A DNA stretch of 64,000 nucleotides, from contig OU744735.1 of assembly GCA_916613615.1 (NCBI GenBank), positions 52,902,082 through 52,966,081 of the forward strand, given 5' to 3'. Shown piece after piece: positions 23,801 to 35,500 of this stretch. How positions within the stretch are numbered: position 1 is the first letter of the stretch; every line of letters begins with the position of its first letter. The notes below the pieces were generated by a model. The model had not been told where the DNA came from. It did not search any database and saw nothing but the letters and a program-made list of their open reading frames with translations. The DNA is from Steromphala cineraria (lineage: Eukaryota > Mollusca > Gastropoda > Trochida > Trochidae). Position numbers and translations under genes: made by a program.

Positions 23801-26310
23801 ACAAACAATATCATTGTCACGTTTCCACTGCTATCAGATCTAGTCGGAATCCCTGAGACAAAAAAGGTGACTGAAGTTGAAAGGTCTGATTATTATAAAA
23901 CCATGCTGCCGCCATTATCTTGATACACAAAGCTTATTCAACATGGCTGCCATTAACAGTAATAATGATGATAACAATAAAAGAGAAAGAGAAGTAAACC
24001 AGTAAATGTTGGTTTTGGGCCACATTGGACCTGGCGTGGTTGCATGGCATTATAAGGGTTAATATAAGATAAGGGTTATTAAGATCAAACTTTACATGTG
24101 GGACTGGTACAATTGAAGTTGTAAACCAATCTGGGAGACACTTTGTTACTTAATGAAGCTTGTCCTTTTTTATACTGGTGTTAAATCTTACTTGTTAAAC
24201 AAAGTGAAATAAACTTCAACGGAGGAGACATCCATATTGACAGTTGAACTTACTAGTGACTAGACCTGTTATACAGTTGGCTACTTTTAAGAACAATTTT
24301 TCAACGGTGGCAATATAATATCTGAAGATGATTTGCTTGAGAGACTAAATGTGCAAACCAATTTCTTTCCAAATGTAAAATTGTAAAGTTAACTTAAACA
24401 TACTTTGACAATGATCCAGCTTGCTAACTTGTATAATTCAATTCAATAATTACAGGAAAATATTTGTCAAATGCATATCATAAGGGACAAAGAAAAGAAC
24501 CCTTAAAATCTTCACATCATAAATAGTGAGAACAAAGATGGCAGACGCCTCTAAGGGAGAGAAGTATCATGAGATACTAAGCATACCACTAAAATATTTG
24601 CTCTACTTCCACTGAACATTGACTTTACAGTTTCCCGAGCTTGTACGACACAGCAGTTGAGTGTAGGGACACTTTACACGAATATGAAAAAATAAATTCT
24701 GATTTTGGCAGACAAATGTAAGCAACTTTATGGCACGCATCATTCTTCAACCGGGCAGAGTCGAGGTAAAACCCCATCAAACAACATCATGAGACATTTC
24801 ACCAAGTCTATTGTATAGAAAGTAGTAACTTCTATTGTATAGAAATAGTAAACTTGGACTTAATCTAGTATTTCATCATTTCTTTCCGCTTGGAATTTCA
24901 AACAGATTGATAAACCTTTAATGTGCATCAATTCAATTTGACCAGAAAATCTTAAATCCTTTTGAAAAGATTTTTTAACCTCTTAAGGTTGAAAACTTAA
25001 AGATAAAATATAAATTGTAAAATATGGCAACTTTTGAATATACGATTAGCAAAAAATATCACATTTCACACAAAAACATTAAATCAGATCGCAAAATGTT
25101 GACGACAAAGCCTACACTGGAGACATCAACCTGATCAACCAATCATGACTCTCTTTTCTTCCGCGTTTAAACAAACAATATCTATATTTTGACCCAGCGC
25201 ACACAGGACAAGATGGCAAGCAAAATCTACAAGCACATCTGGTAGAAAGACTTCAGTTTTAAAGCAAGCAAGGGGTAGCATTACCGTACCTTAATTAAGC
25301 TATTTATCAAACGGATTTAATTATTACATTGCGTAAACTTTCTTTGAAACACATAAAGAATATCTTAATTGATAAAGAATACCTAAAATCAATTAATAAA
25401 TAAACTGAATATTGTAAAACAATTTAAGGTACTTATAAACCATAACATTTCATAAAGATAATGACATTAATCAAGGTAAACTTGATTTAATCTATAAAAG
25501 ACAGAAATAACGTTGACTGTTTATTTCAATCATTGCCTCTATAACTCTCGGTTCCCCTTCAACAAGCACTGCCAAAAAAAACAAAAAGGAAGGTGTGTCA
25601 TATTTGCAAGTTTACAGTATTTTATCAAGACACAATATTCATTTTTGCTTTAAGTATCAAAGGAAAATAGCCAATACATAAGGCGTTAAATATTTCCAGT
25701 GTGTGGTGAAAACATTTCAAGATGATCGATTAAATGGGAAATATCTTGTAAGAATCTTCCTGCATGCTTTTTCCCAACTTGAAAATTCCTATTTAAACAA
25801 TAATACACACCATTGTAAGAATATCGACATATAACTGCCTAGTCTCCTGTTTCTTAACATCTGCTTTTGCCATTGAAAATAACATAGCAGAGGTCCCTAA
25901 ATATTAAAGGAAGCAAATCTATCTGCATAATTTGAATATGTCAAAACACATTATTTAACAATGATTGTCAAATTCACAACTATATTTAGAGAAATTTTGC
26001 AACTATTTTGTCAATTTTGACAGTGAAAAGGGCCTTTCAAAGCAAAGAAAGATTGACTTGATATTTCAAGCACTCTTTATCAGATCTATATGACAAGGCA
26101 TCAGCTATTAAGATATTATCAAAGAAAATGCACACACCATTAAACTTAGTGTAACAAAACTGACAGCAGATGTTGTTCAATAAATTGAGGACATAAAAGA
26201 TTTGACTGAAATGGATGATGATGGAAGTAAAGTGCAGCGTGTGGAGGGTGATGTTCACTACATCACTTGCTACAATGCATCACACATACCGCTACATTAT
26301 CTCTGATGGA
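20900..26310. other. Long non-coding stretch between convergent genes
   Basis: AT-rich DNA with no exon-like open frames. It may include the long 3' UTR of the minus-strand betaglycan gene, since minus-strand AATAAA (TTTATT on plus) occurs repeatedly, the last near 20369. A short GACA/ACGG tract lies at about 21509-21530. I see no RNA gene or mobile element with defined ends. Confidence 0.45.
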
Positions 26311-26315
26311 TACGC

Positions 26316-26600
26316 ATGTTGAACACTTCACATACTTGTACAACATTGTATGTATTGTGTCATAATGTACAACATGGTATGTATTGTGAACAACTGTGTA
26401 CATTGTATACAATAATGTACAACAGCGTATCCATCATTGACAACAGTATATGCATAAAGTACAACAATATGTGCATTGTTTACAACAATGTACAACAGTA
26501 TATGCATCATATACAACAATGCATGTATTGTGTACAACTATGTGTAACATTGTACATATCATGTACATTATGCATGGTTGTGAATGCATTGTCGCAGGCA
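26316..26600. repeat. Degenerate TGTACAACA / TGCATTGT tandem repeat
   Basis: The motif tgtacaaca followed by tgtatgcattgt-type sequence recurs about nine times at roughly 24-30-bp spacing with many substitutions. The array is weakly palindromic (tgtaca, tgcattgt), which explains why long frames stay open on both strands. Those frames are low-complexity artefacts, not genes. Confidence 0.6.
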
Positions 26601-27837
26601 TGGAAAATACGTATCTACCATTCTACAAATGATGGTTTATATACCATGATATTGACTACAGTTGGGTGTATTATACACAAACTTCCTGCAGAGTATATAT
26701 ATTGATACATATATACTTACATCTAATGTACAAGTCACAAAAATATAAATTCTGTCTCACGTCAAGATAATGAATTAAGATAGCAGAAAGCTGAATAGAA
26801 ACACAACACAAAGGGGGACAACTCAGAGTTCATCAGTTGATTAACAAAATCAGTTTCAAACAAGGCGTTCAAGTGCATGCAATAACATCGGTGAAATGTA
26901 TTGGAATCGCCAAGCCTTGGAAAACTTTAACGTATCGTTGAATCAGTCATTTATAAAAGAGGTAATCTTGCTATACCAGAGTTTGTAGGTTCACCTGAGA
27001 GCTTATCTAAATACATTAAGAATTTTCAAATAACCTTTTGATTAAATTGACATATTCTTTCTTTGACAAGATTTTATTGATGCTGAGTAATTCTTGGAGA
27101 GATCAACGTACTATAAATACTTGTCCAAGGGAGACAACTCCGAATGAGGTACGACGTTGGGTTGAGGTATATTAAAATAATAAATAGACCCTTAGTGGGG
27201 GGCATGTCAAAAGTCAAGGAAGTTTGAGGTATATTCAGACAGCAACATCATCATTAAATTTTCTAAAAATTATTTAGAAAGATGAAAATCAGCTTAAAGT
27301 AGCATAAATTTTGAAACTTTTAATATTCAGTTTTGACATGACCCCCAACTAAAAATTGGCAGGATTCATCAATTGAAACAAAATAGAACTCTAATTAATC
27401 ACTTAATTAATGCAAATAATAAGACCTAGAAGAACAATAATTAACATATATAATATATATATATATTATTTTGACAGTTGGGAGCTACAAGCTCGTATTT
27501 CAGTGTTATATATCTACCATATGTCATCAAAGGCCCGCCTATCTGAAGAGTTACAACTGATCGGAGTTCTCGAAACAAATACAGCATTTCTCGATTGAAA
27601 TCTCATACTCAGAACCAAAGTTAAACTGAATCTCATTAAAATAGAATGTTTCAAAAAAATCTTAATTTAATCAAAACTAAACAACAACCTATACAACTAT
27701 TTCATGAATTTGTTCAGCATACACTGTCTTTGTGATCGTAAGAGAAACTTGTTCATGTTAATATCGCTGCTTTCATAAATCATGCTGTTGTTGTCAAGAA
27801 GGTTGTTCCTTTTATCTATTTTGTTGTTAGTTAATGT

Positions 27838-27955
27838 TGAGTTAGTTTTGCCGAGCTGAGCCGAGCCGATCCGAACCAAGCCGAGCCCAGTTACTCCGAT
27901 TCGAGCCCAGTCGAGCGGAGTCAATCCAAACCAAGTCGAGCCGATCCAAGGATTG
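27838..27955. repeat. Degenerate GAGCC-rich repeat
   Basis: About 115 bp of gagcc/gatcc/aagcc words at 5-10-bp steps (for example gagctgagccgagccgatcc). It stands out in an AT-rich surrounding by its GC content. The frame on the minus strand across it is repeat translation. Confidence 0.55.
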
Positions 27956-28246
27956 GTCTTTTTGCTTCTGATATGAACATACTGAGGTAGAACAGGACTA
28001 CCCTGTGAATGAATTAATATCATAAAATGTCATGTCCATATGATAAAGGCATTATTTTCAAATTCATAACAAAAATATTTTGACAAGGTTCAACTAACTT
28101 AACTGAGGGAAATGCTAATTAACATGGTAACAAAAAAAAATTTAAGTGCATAACTCATAGTTTCAAATTTGACTATAGCTGCATTGGATAGGGAGTTGAC
28201 AGTAATAGTCTTAATACTCTGTAAGGCAGGGCCTGAGTCGAGTACT

Positions 28247-28325
28247 GGTCATGTGATCAAGTCAGGTGACAGGTCATGTGATCACATTTGACCAACCAGC
28301 ACGAGGTGGCTTCCACGTGAGCCAA
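28247..28325. promoter_or_regulatory. Cluster of E-box / M-box-like motifs
   Basis: GGTCATGTGATCA at about 28247-28259 and again at about 28271-28283, plus CCACGTGAGCC near 28313-28322. TCATGTG and CACGTG are binding sites of bHLH-leucine zipper factors. The near-exact repetition within 40 bp suggests a regulatory role or a short duplication. No function is shown. Confidence 0.3.
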
Positions 28326-28701
28326 TGGTAGACTGAGGGTAAGTTCTCCAGCTGCCAAGTTCAACAACAATTATAATGCTTAGTGTAGTTTCTATGGCGA
28401 CCACTGCCGCTCTCTGTTCAACTGACCAGTCATGGTCAAGATTCACTCGGTGTAATATCACAACTTCCAGTCTTCTCTTTAGAGGTCTGCATTATTCACT
28501 TTCTTTGGCAGTAATCTCCCTTTCAGAGAGATCAATCGTTTACAGTTTCAATAATCCAGAGGTATCCGACAACTGCAGCCTTCAGAATCTTACTCTTCTT
28601 CAACTTTCTCTTTTCCAGCATTACAAACTTCTGACACAAAATTTCAAAGAAACAATATTTCGAAAAAAAAGAAAACAATCAGCTGCATTCACTTCCAATT
28701 T

Positions 28702-28908
28702 TCATTTTTTGTCATTTTCTGACATATCACCGGGTCCAAATACTTCAATCTGCTGCCAAATTTCATCGTATCCACGGCAACCGAATGCATATTGTGACAG
28801 GTAACTCTCAGGCTGGAGGCACAAGATTGAACATCGCCATGGTAACTCAACCACAGTTTCTTCATCTTCCCGTAGCACAGGATCGTCAAGGTACTGGCCA
28901 AAGTTCAA
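28702..28908 (-). CDS. Uncertain minus-strand ORF, possible coding exon
   Basis: The minus-strand frame from a possible acceptor (ggccag before TACCTTGAC) reads YLDDPVLREDEETVVELPWR then continues with a Cys- and Trp-containing acidic stretch ending GDMSENDKK and a stop. Its composition is more protein-like than the frames opposite it. An in-frame TGA just upstream means it would have to be an exon, and the acceptor is weak. It lies 0.5 kb downstream of the betaglycan stop. No family is recognised; chance is quite possible. Confidence 0.2.
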   Translation of the reverse strand: MNFGQYLDDPVLREDEETVVELPWRCSILCLQPESYLSQYAFGCRGYDEIWQQIEVFGPGDMSENDKK

Positions 28909-29405
28909 AGTTCAAGTCATTTAATCCACTGAGACACAATTTTGGCCTTCCATATATGGAGAGTTTCACCAATCCTGCCACATGTCATTATCAAACAAAG
29001 TACGCGCACACTCAAGTGTTTGTTATTTGAAATCCCTGAATTGTATCAATGTGCACCTTTGTCCATCTGAAAAATGCTTCCATATAATAATAATATAATA
29101 ATAATAATAATATAATATTATTAATATTCATATAATCCCAGAGTTGGGACACAATTGTTTTTGTCAAGAACCGACTAGGTCGGCAAGACTAAGTTTGTCG
29201 AGAAATCACCACACAAATGACTGTCCTCTTTCAGCGAATATTAGTGTGATGTTCACGTCGCAGGTAGATAAGAATTAGAATCCCAGCAAATTGGCAAGAC
29301 ATAAGAGAGCCTCTGTATTCAGAAGCTTGAGCAACCCGTTTCCCCGAACATAATAATTGCATTGGTTCAGTCACATCAAGCAGTGCTCCCTCTCGCTTCA
29401 CTTCA

Positions 29406-29455
29406 CCACTAGAGGGAGCCACTGCTGCAGCTGGTAGGTGCCACAAGAGGGCGCT
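29406..29455. promoter_or_regulatory. Pair of CTCF-like motifs at the betaglycan stop codon
   Basis: CCACTAGAGGGAGCC (29406-29420) and CCACAAGAGGGCGCT (29441-29455) both fit the animal CTCF core CCASYAGRKGGCR closely and share orientation, 35 bp apart. The second overlaps the stop codon (TAG, 29454-29456 on minus). They sit between the convergent WDR5 and betaglycan genes. Motif match is seen; binding is inferred. Confidence 0.4.
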
Positions 29456-29542
29456 ATGCTGATATCGGCGAGGAGGAGTTGGGCGTTGATTCTCCACTCG
29501 TCTCGGTAGACCCCTGCGAGCTCACTCCTCGTTTTCCTGGCC
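29454..29542 (-). CDS. TGFBR3: Betaglycan exon 13: cytoplasmic tail end
   Basis: The exon follows acceptor gtttcag and completes the tail as [20 protein letters not shown] then PNSSSPISA and stop TAG. The Ser/Thr-rich ending resembles the vertebrate STPCSSSSTA end, which is a PDZ ligand. Here the last residue is also Ala, but the -2 position is Ile rather than Ser or Thr, so classic class I PDZ binding (as to GIPC) may be altered. Confidence 0.85.
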
Positions 29543-32500
29543 CTGAAACACATGATGAGTCTGTAAATGCTTCCCTTTATGTATATCTCATTCAATAGAA
29601 ACAAGACAAGATCTTATAGAAGGACCCTCACTTCTTCCAGTGTGTGGAGTTTCACAATCATTGATTAAAACTCTAGAAAGAGTTGATTTCACAAGATGGG
29701 TACCCTTTATCAAGATACAGACAGACCCTGTCCAAACAATATCAATCTTTGGCTTTGTTGGCAATATATAAACAAAAGAAGAAAGGAGCTTTAAAGCTTA
29801 TTTATTGAGCACAAAAATTTCTTTATTAAACAACTTCAGTTAATATAGTTTCAGTTCAAGAACGGAAATGTATATGTTATTAATGGGATCTGTTTTGATT
29901 GATCGTACCAAAAAAGTTTGATTATTGTAAATTGTATTAGTTTCACGTTCACCAAAAGAGTTACCTCCCTTACCTGTGTGCGTGTGTATAAACCACAAAG
30001 CTCCCGTCAACAAGATGCCAATAGCAAACGCTGCGAAGGCTATGCCGACGACTGTGGCGGAGTCGAGGCCCTCTATGATGACGCTCTGTTGCAGTTGTGT
30101 GCTGCCCTCTACTGTTTCACTGCTCGAGCTCCCTGATTGGTTGCTTTCGTCCACAGGAACCGATGTTCCTCCTGTTAAATAAACAAACAAATAAAAATGA
30201 TCATTGTCTGTTTGAATTGCATTTCACAAATGAACCCGGGCTGTTACATGCATGCTTGCCTCTCCACTTCTGTTCGTAACCCATTATGTTGTACAAGAAT
30301 GAAAGTCCTTTGTATTATACAATTTGGATTATATCAAATTCCGTGTTATTCATTTCACTCATGTTCTAAGATATGATCCCCATGAAGACACCATAGTTTC
30401 TATGGAAACACACCATGTGCACATGTGCACAAATGATAAACTAATTCCGTTTCATCTTCAATATTTCCCACAGACCAACTAATACAATTTTTATATCAAC
30501 TATTGACTTTGTCAATGTTTCCATTGTTGATTGCAGGTCATATGTAAAGAACATTAGTATATGATTTCATCAATAAAATTGAGTGCATGTGTCCTCGTAA
30601 ACTCAAAGACAGTCAAATGAAGCAAGAAAATATGTGTCGCAGTGCCCTTTAATCAAATACACCTTACCGTCAGGTACAATCACATTAACGTTGGGTTCAG
30701 TAATCGTCCACGGTCCAGCCAAGAGAACTTTACTTCCGATTGCTCGATGTAGCGGCTGAAACTGATCCACTGTGTTCATAGGAAGGTCACATGACCTTTC
30801 TCTGGCTGCCTGACACTGAAATAATTCAGAAATACTTTAAATTTACAATTTATAAGTATGAATATAATTTCATACAAATCATGTAGCATCTCCTGTGGAA
30901 GAGCCCAGCATGGTGGATCAGAACTCCTTCATATTTGAGCAATCTGAATAGGAAACATTGCTCTTCCTCGCCCTCTTACTGGTTCCAGAGTCATTCGTTA
31001 TTAAACTAGAAGTATAAAAATAATCACATTTCTCTCTGTGTAATAGATCTTTCAAACAACTTTACCAAAACCTGTCACATCTAGTTAGAAAGATGCTTTG
31101 AGTTATTTTCATAAATCTCTCCAAGGTGTAAAACAAATATCAGTACCATTATGGCACCTCTTTTGAAAGAGCAAAACAAGGCCGATTCAAAATTCTCACT
31201 ATTTCAGCAATTCAAAATGAAAACATATTTCAGCATTTAGCTTGATGAACACTACCTTGGGTATGCTGGATCCCTGAGAGTCCTTGAGGCAGATGGCGAG
31301 TTCACAGTTAAGGTAGGTGACCTGACCAGACTGGAAGTGTTCCCGAACCTGGAAGCTGAACCGGGACACTGACTGTGTGGAGAACGGAACACTGTAGGCC
31401 GAGTTGTGCCACTTTATGTCACCATCACGGGCACAGCTGTAGAGACAAAGACAATATTTACATCCGGCAACTGAATTCTTTTACAGTAGAACACAAATAT
31501 AGCAAACAATCGGATATAGTGAACACATTTTCAAGTCCCTTCCCAATATAATATCATTAAAATTATATGCGTATAGCGAACACCGGATATAGCGAACTAA
31601 ATTCTTTGGTTCCTTGGAGTTCGTTAGATCTGTGTTCTACTGTATAGGATAAAAGGAGGGGGGGGGGGTATCAATCAAACACAGCTTTAGCTTGTTACAT
31701 TCGGCTTTCATCAGACCATAGTCGATCACCATATTGTGCAGTAGAAAGAACATGACCTTATGTGTCAGGCACAGATGTGGAGATAAAGTTTACTTCGGGC
31801 AGCAGCATTCAATAAAATATTTGGCCAAAGAAAGAACAACATCTTTTACAGTAAAACTGGGAAGACTAAGAGAAAGCATAATTTCAGGCAGATAAATTTT
31901 ATCCAATTTAATGTTTTGGATAGAATATAACATAATGTTTCTGGCTTAAAAGACAAAGGGAGAGTTGTGTCTACAAACAAAAATAATCAAATGTTTTATA
32001 AATTCAAAAGCTAACTTGGCATGATAAACTTAATATGTTCACTACTAACCCATTTGAGATGATATCCACTCGGGCTGCATCCATGTGTGTGTATGTAGAG
32101 GTAGGAGATAACCAACAGTTATTGACCGTCACGTCCAGGTGTGAATCTGTAACAAGTCAACTCATTACATATAACAATTGTAACAATGTAACAAATTATA
32201 TTGGAATCTGCTACAGTGTAACATACAAGATACAAGAAGCCGTTCAACATTTGTTACAGGCCTCTTTAAACAATGTTACAATCCAGATGAGGAATCTATT
32301 ACAATCTTACATTATTAATTTGAAAATATTTAAATACAACACATTTGAGAAGGGAAACTTGAACAATGTGGTATAGTAACACATTGGACATTAAACATTA
32401 GACACTAACTCAACGATTTGGAAATCTGGTAAAACGTTTCACATTTGATTTCAGAATCAGATATAGCAAATTTGATACAGGATCTTGAACAATTAGAGAG

Positions 32501-35500
32501 AAAATCTGGTATATTACATATTTGATATCAGAAGCTGGTACATTGTTTCACATTCTTTATGGAACTGGTACAGTGTTTCACATTTGATGTCAGAAGCTGG
32601 TACAATGTTCAACATTTGATAATAAACTGGTATAATGTAACATATTTGATGTGTTGGGGATCTGATTATGTTGTCACATATTTGATATTGGAATCAAGTA
32701 CATTGTTGAATATTTGATATTTTAATTGTTACACATTTGATACAGGAATGTGGTACAATGTTACACATTTGATAGAGTAAAGATTACAAAGCACAATATA
32801 TATCTCAACTCACTGGCCATGATTGACGCTTGCACATACATCCTGCTGTCGCGCGGGGCCGAGATGGGGAAAGAGCTCTCGGTCTGGAGGAAGCGGTCGT
32901 CACGGAAGAGTTTGAGCTGGTAGTCGAGACCCTGGGTGGGACCAGAAGGCTGTGTTAATAGAACGGTGAGATGATGTGAGGTGAGGCAAGCGAGGCAAGC
33001 GAGGCAAGCGAGACAAGCGAGGCAAGCATTCAAATGGACAAGTTAAGCATGCAACCTTCTTTAGTCTTACAGTTTTTCTCATTTCAGTTTCCAAAGAAGG
33101 CATAATTTGTGTTTATTAGTCCCAATCTTGACTAACTTTAGCCATGGTTTCCTTACTTGTTCTTTACCTTCTCATTCTAGCAATCTGTGGCTATGTAGAT
33201 ATGTCATTTCAGAAATCTTGTGAAACTTATGGCTAAAAGAGGGTACTCAATAAAACCTAATTTTTCTCCCATAAACTTATTTCTTATTCGTTCAGAGCTC
33301 CTTCGTACTGAACAGGAGTCAAGTTCAAGGAGTAAGTAATAAGTTCTCCTTGTAGAAAAAGGGCAATGAGAAAATTAAACTATTATACATGCATTTGTGA
33401 AAAAGATCAATTTAATTTTTGCTTATTTCTATTTTCACAAAAACTATTTTCCCTTCAGCTTATTTGCAATGATAAGGTTGAGGGAGAGAGTCAAGCGGCA
33501 ACATGGTGAAATATAGCTTCAACGGGGTGAATATTCTGATCACAAGTGTGTTAAACATCTCCTGAAATGAATAGAAGCTAAGCAATAGCATATTACATGA
33601 GAAAGCTTGTAGCAAAGCTTCCTTGACATGATAGACTGGACGGAAGGACGGAGGGACGGAAGGAGGGATGGAAGGAGGGATGGAAGGACGGAGGGACGGA
33701 AGGAGGGATGGAAGGACGGAGGGACGGAGGAACAGAGGGATGGTAGGAGGGATGGAAGGACGGAGGGACGGAGGGACGGAAGGAGGGATGGAAGGACGGA
33801 GGGACTGAGGAATGAAGGAACGGAAGGAGGGATGGAAGGACGGAGGGACGGAGGAACAGAGGGATGGAAGGACGGAGGGACGGAAGGAGGGACTATGTAC
33901 TCCTGCTTACTTCGGAGCAGGGACATAATAACTGTCCAATCTTCAAATATTATGGTGAAAATAATACAAGATGCAAGAGAAGGTAACTTTTTTGAAAGGC
34001 ATTTTAGAAGTTGGAATGACAATAATGCTGAGGACTATATGTATGACAACATCTTTGTTCATTGTATGCGACGTTTCGACACAGATTCTTGTGTCGTTCT
34101 CAAGCAGAGGAAGAGTAATGATGTAGAGAAGGTAATTGTCACAAAACATATCAAATATGTAGCATTTAGCAAAATGCTCAAATTTGGCTTTTGAAGTTAT
34201 CTATATAGAGATTGGCTGTTTTATTGAAGCTTGCAGCATTAGCAACCAGAATGAAAGCAAAATGAAATATCTCGTTGTGAAAATGAAATGGTTTACAAAA
34301 CAGTGGAGTATAAAACAACTACAGTTGTCAAAACAAAAAGAAATATCCTCTTTAATAAACAAAACTTTATAACAAAATTACTTTTACTTAAATGAAACAT
34401 GAAAAAGAACAAATAATGGCTTGTAAATTGTCATTATTAATGATTAATCAACAAAATATATTCTCAGAAGTTTAGAGGGATAACAATAATTCAACACAAA
34501 CAAAAGATGATTGCTTGACCCATGTATAGAAGTTGTATAGTTGGACCTAGGAGACATCCCCAGTAGCACACAGTCACATACAGACTGGCTTGTATCTAGA
34601 TTCATGAGTAGCCTACTGGTGGCATTGGAAGTATAAACTTCAAATCTACATACCTCGATGACAACTCGACCAATGGGAATCTCACACTTGAGATCAATCT
34701 CGACCCGCTGAGATTGGAAATCCTCGTCATCGATGTACGTCCCTTCCGTGAGGTCATGTGACCCAGAGCCGGACATCTCGGTGTTGTCAGGGAAACCACT
34801 CCCGAACTCCTCGATAACATCAGTGTTCACTCCTGAAGCGTGGATGACAATCTGAAAACCAAATAATTTGAATATTTGATTATCAATAATTTAAATTTTG
34901 TCCAATATTACGTAAGTTGTGAACCACCTTTGAGGCTTGAAGGGATCAAAGATAGAGATTCATTCAATAAGTCCCACAGAGAGGTTTTTGGGTTTTTAAA
35001 CAGGAAAAAACAATGCTCTTTGATAAATATTCTTGATGAATATTTATTAATGCATAAAGTGTACATAGAAGAGTACTTCAGTGATCTGAAGCAAAGTGTA
35101 AAAGTCTTGCTATTTCAGCAACGTTTTAAGAACGTTTTTATGCTACAATACAGTCACATAATAAACATAAATTGAAAAACAACAGAACATGTGCATCATT
35201 TCAATAGTTGCACATAAGAAAATGTCGGTTAGACCTTCCACTGTAGGGATTACAGTACTCTATTTACACAAATCATCAAGAAAGCATGTAGCAAGGGTAA
35301 GGATTGTAATTGAGTGAAGCTCCCGTATAATCTCACTTTTATGCCAGGAGAAGCAAAGGATATGTAAACTGGAGATCATCATCAACATATAACCAGCAAC
35401 AAAAATAACTTGCATAAGTGTCTCAAGGCAATTGTAAATCTGTAAGATCTTCTGATGACAAGACATGAAAGTATTCAAGTTTAGTTCCACTAGTGTGGTT

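Noticed and set aside
28376..28804. 142-codon plus-strand frame
   Set aside because: Composition looks random (Ser/Leu/Phe-rich), no domain, opposite strand equally open, and no splice or poly(A) context.
33540..34194. Proline/serine-rich minus frame and Gly/Arg-rich plus frame
   Set aside because: Both come from the purine-rich GGAC/GGAT minisatellite in a betaglycan intron.
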